This document shows positions 53,806-54,608 of a stretch of 54,608 nt of DNA, piece after piece (the stretch's first letter is position 1; every line of letters begins with the position of its first letter). The position numbers and the translations under genes are program-made. Origin of the DNA: Bifidobacterium breve (GTDB lineage Bacteria > Actinomycetota > Actinomycetes > Nanopelagicales > Nanopelagicaceae); the NCBI GenBank assembly GCA_945885625.1, contig CAMCYS010000011.1, positions 1 through 54,608 on the forward strand. The letters are read 5' to 3'. The notes under the pieces were generated by a model that saw only the letters and a list, made by a program, of their open reading frames with translations, had not been told where the DNA came from and did no database searches.

Positions 53806-54420
53806 CTATGGAAGGCGTAAAGCGGCGGCCCCAAAGGAGACTGAAAACCTCTCACACCAGATCGAGATTGAAGAGTAATCATCAAGATTGGTCTCGCTAG
53901 GAATTGAATAGTTCTGACTTCCAATATTTCCTTTGAGTGCTCCCAGATTAATGAACTTGCCATCATCAAATACTCGCCAACCATCTAATCCTTCGATTAC
54001 GGGTGCATCGGTGAGCCAGACCTCAAGTTTTGGACCATTGCTGGTTTTTAGATTCTCTATTCGCAAGATTCGACTTCCATCGCTGTACTTAAGGATCTTC
54101 ACAGAGCCAGTCGTGTCGTGCTCATGTGTGATGAATTTTCCTTCGACAAGAACTTCAGGAGATTCAATGACTTCATCTGGCTCCGTTGCACTCTTGCTAC
54201 TCGAAAGTGGCTCCTGGTTCTTGGCAATCTTCTCATCAGCCCCATCTGGAGTTGCATCTTTCGGGGCCACGGTAGTTTCTGTTACCTGCGGAAGGGCTTC
54301 CTCAACTCGAGTATCAGTAAATAATTTCCAAGGTTGAAAATATATTCCAGCTGCAACAAAAGTAGGCACTAAGACCAACGTGATAACAACTATCATTTTC
54401 TTGCTGACTCTAATACTCAT
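53806..54420 (-). CDS. Membrane-anchored DM13-domain protein
   Basis: A 204-residue protein. An N-terminal membrane helix or uncleaved signal (MIVVITLVLVPTFVAAGIYF) is followed by a low-complexity T/E/P linker (about 38-88) and a C-terminal DM13 domain: VEGKFITHEHDTTGSVKILKYSDGSRILRIENLKTSNGPKLEVWLTDAP, then LGALKGNIGSQNYSIP and SISIWCERFSVSFGAAAL. The conserved Cys in IWC is the presumed redox residue of the family. Electron-transfer role is a family suggestion. It is the gene between copies G and H. Confidence 0.85.
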   Translation of the reverse strand: MSIRVSKKMIVVITLVLVPTFVAAGIYFQPWKLFTDTRVEEALPQVTETTVAPKDATPDGADEKIAKNQEPLSSSKSATEPDEVIESPEVLVEGKFITHEHDTTGSVKILKYSDGSRILRIENLKTSNGPKLEVWLTDAPVIEGLDGWRVFDDGKFINLGALKGNIGSQNYSIPSETNLDDYSSISIWCERFSVSFGAAALRLP

Positions 54421-54462
54421 TAAAAAAGTCTATCCAAGACTAAATCAACTTTGGTAAGAAAA

Positions 54463-54487
54463 AAGAAGAGTCGCCCTATAAGCCGGA
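54463..54487 (-). repeat. rnpB-3'-end-like repeat, copy H
   Basis: Exact consensus with T6 following on the minus strand. The 5' side reads CCAGAAATCCGGC, closer than other copies to the ACAGAAYCCGGC that precedes this site in RNase P RNA; this may be chance. Confidence 0.9.
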
Positions 54488-54509
54488 TTTCTGGCTAACT
54501 AATGAATTT

Positions 54510-54608
54510 TTAGTGTTTCCATTCGTAGCAAACATCGGGGGATTTCTCCTCGTTAAATTGCCCATCCGTTTTCTCAATTTCTACAAATCCGTGACGCTCA
54601 TAGAATTT
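54510..54608 (-). CDS. GNAT-family acetyltransferase, C-terminal fragment (cut by window edge)
   Basis: The last 32 residues of a minus-strand gene: FYERHGFVEIEKTDGQFNEE continuing KSPDVCYEWKH. The pattern A/L-x-F/LYER-x-GF-x-E-x-x-x-DG-x-x-NEE-x-x-PD-x-x-YEW is typical of GNAT C-termini. It ends 22 nt before copy H, so it is another cassette gene. The acetyl-CoA site lies outside the window. Confidence 0.75.
   Translation of the reverse strand, partial: KFYERHGFVEIEKTDGQFNEEKSPDVCYEWKH

Noticed and set aside
46706..54487. Integron with attC sites
   Set aside because: The cassette-like layout suggests an integron, but the repeats lack paired RYYYAAC and GTTRRRY cores in six of eight copies and are too short and uniform for attC. 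Only copies B and F contain GTTATGC. No integrase was found.
46706..54487. CRISPR array
   Set aside because: Repeats are 220-3600 bp apart and separated by protein genes, not by 25-40 bp spacers. No cas genes are present.

Overview
The window looks like chromosome of a small-genome, moderately low-GC actinobacterium. Nanopelagicales (acI, 'Ca. Planktophila'-like) is my best guess. It rests on actinobacterial gene types (GlnA2-type glutamine synthetase, MurJ/alanine-racemase-like/FemX cluster, TipAS domain, MprA-type two-component pair, DUF305, PG-associated secreted proteins), very short intergenic distances and many genes that start within about 10 nt of a -10 box (leaderless). I could not test this with searches or a GC count.

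Layout. 1-9950: start of leuA behind an uORF-controlled leader, glnA2-type, nadE, panB, an MFS exporter, a histone-H1-like basic protein, a marR/pepO divergent pair and tgt. 9968-17854: a MalT-like LuxR regulator, a cobalamin ABC importer under a B12 riboswitch, a polyprenol-mannose synthase-like glycosyltransferase, a SIS isomerase/deaminase and a START-like protein. 17884-27133: yaaA, trhO, a secreted coiled protein, a two-component system, a phosphotyrosine phosphatase, uppP, an orphan TipAS domain, katG, a DinB-like protein and a YCII protein. 27134-31874: a tRNA-like gene, repeated terminators, a DUF885 metallopeptidase, and a YeeE transporter plus exported sulfurtransferase behind a cysteine-containing leader peptide. 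31875-46556: an alpha/beta hydrolase, murJ/alr-like/femX, a lipoprotein, an XRE-controlled membrane-protein operon, terC with a yybP-ykoY element, an acyltransferase, DUF305, gamma-glutamyltransferase and an M20 peptidase.

46700-54608 is the most unusual region. Eight copies (A-H) of a ~24 bp sequence, all in the same orientation, separate single genes or small modules. Read on the minus strand the core is CCGGCTTATAGGGCGACTC, which resembles the 3' end of actinobacterial RNase P RNA (rnpB). I interpret this as a tandem array of cassettes accumulated at an rnpB 3'-end attachment site. The largest cassette (between copies A and B) is a complete persulfide-detoxification module: CstR-like repressor, CstB-like persulfide dioxygenase-rhodanese, two further rhodaneses, a TauE exporter and two tiny zinc-ribbon proteins around a perfect divergent operator. 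The others carry a secreted I78-like protein, a tRNA-like/terminator remnant, an SDR, a HEAT-like protein, two GNATs and a DM13 protein. No integrase is in the window, and rnpB itself is predicted to lie to the right.

RNA-level regulation is dense: a leucine uORF whose Leu codons are exactly complementary to the leuA Shine-Dalgarno, a B12 riboswitch whose terminator carries the btuF Shine-Dalgarno, a Cys leader peptide, a Mn-type riboswitch, and a four-copy terminator family whose base changes keep pairing only on the minus strand.
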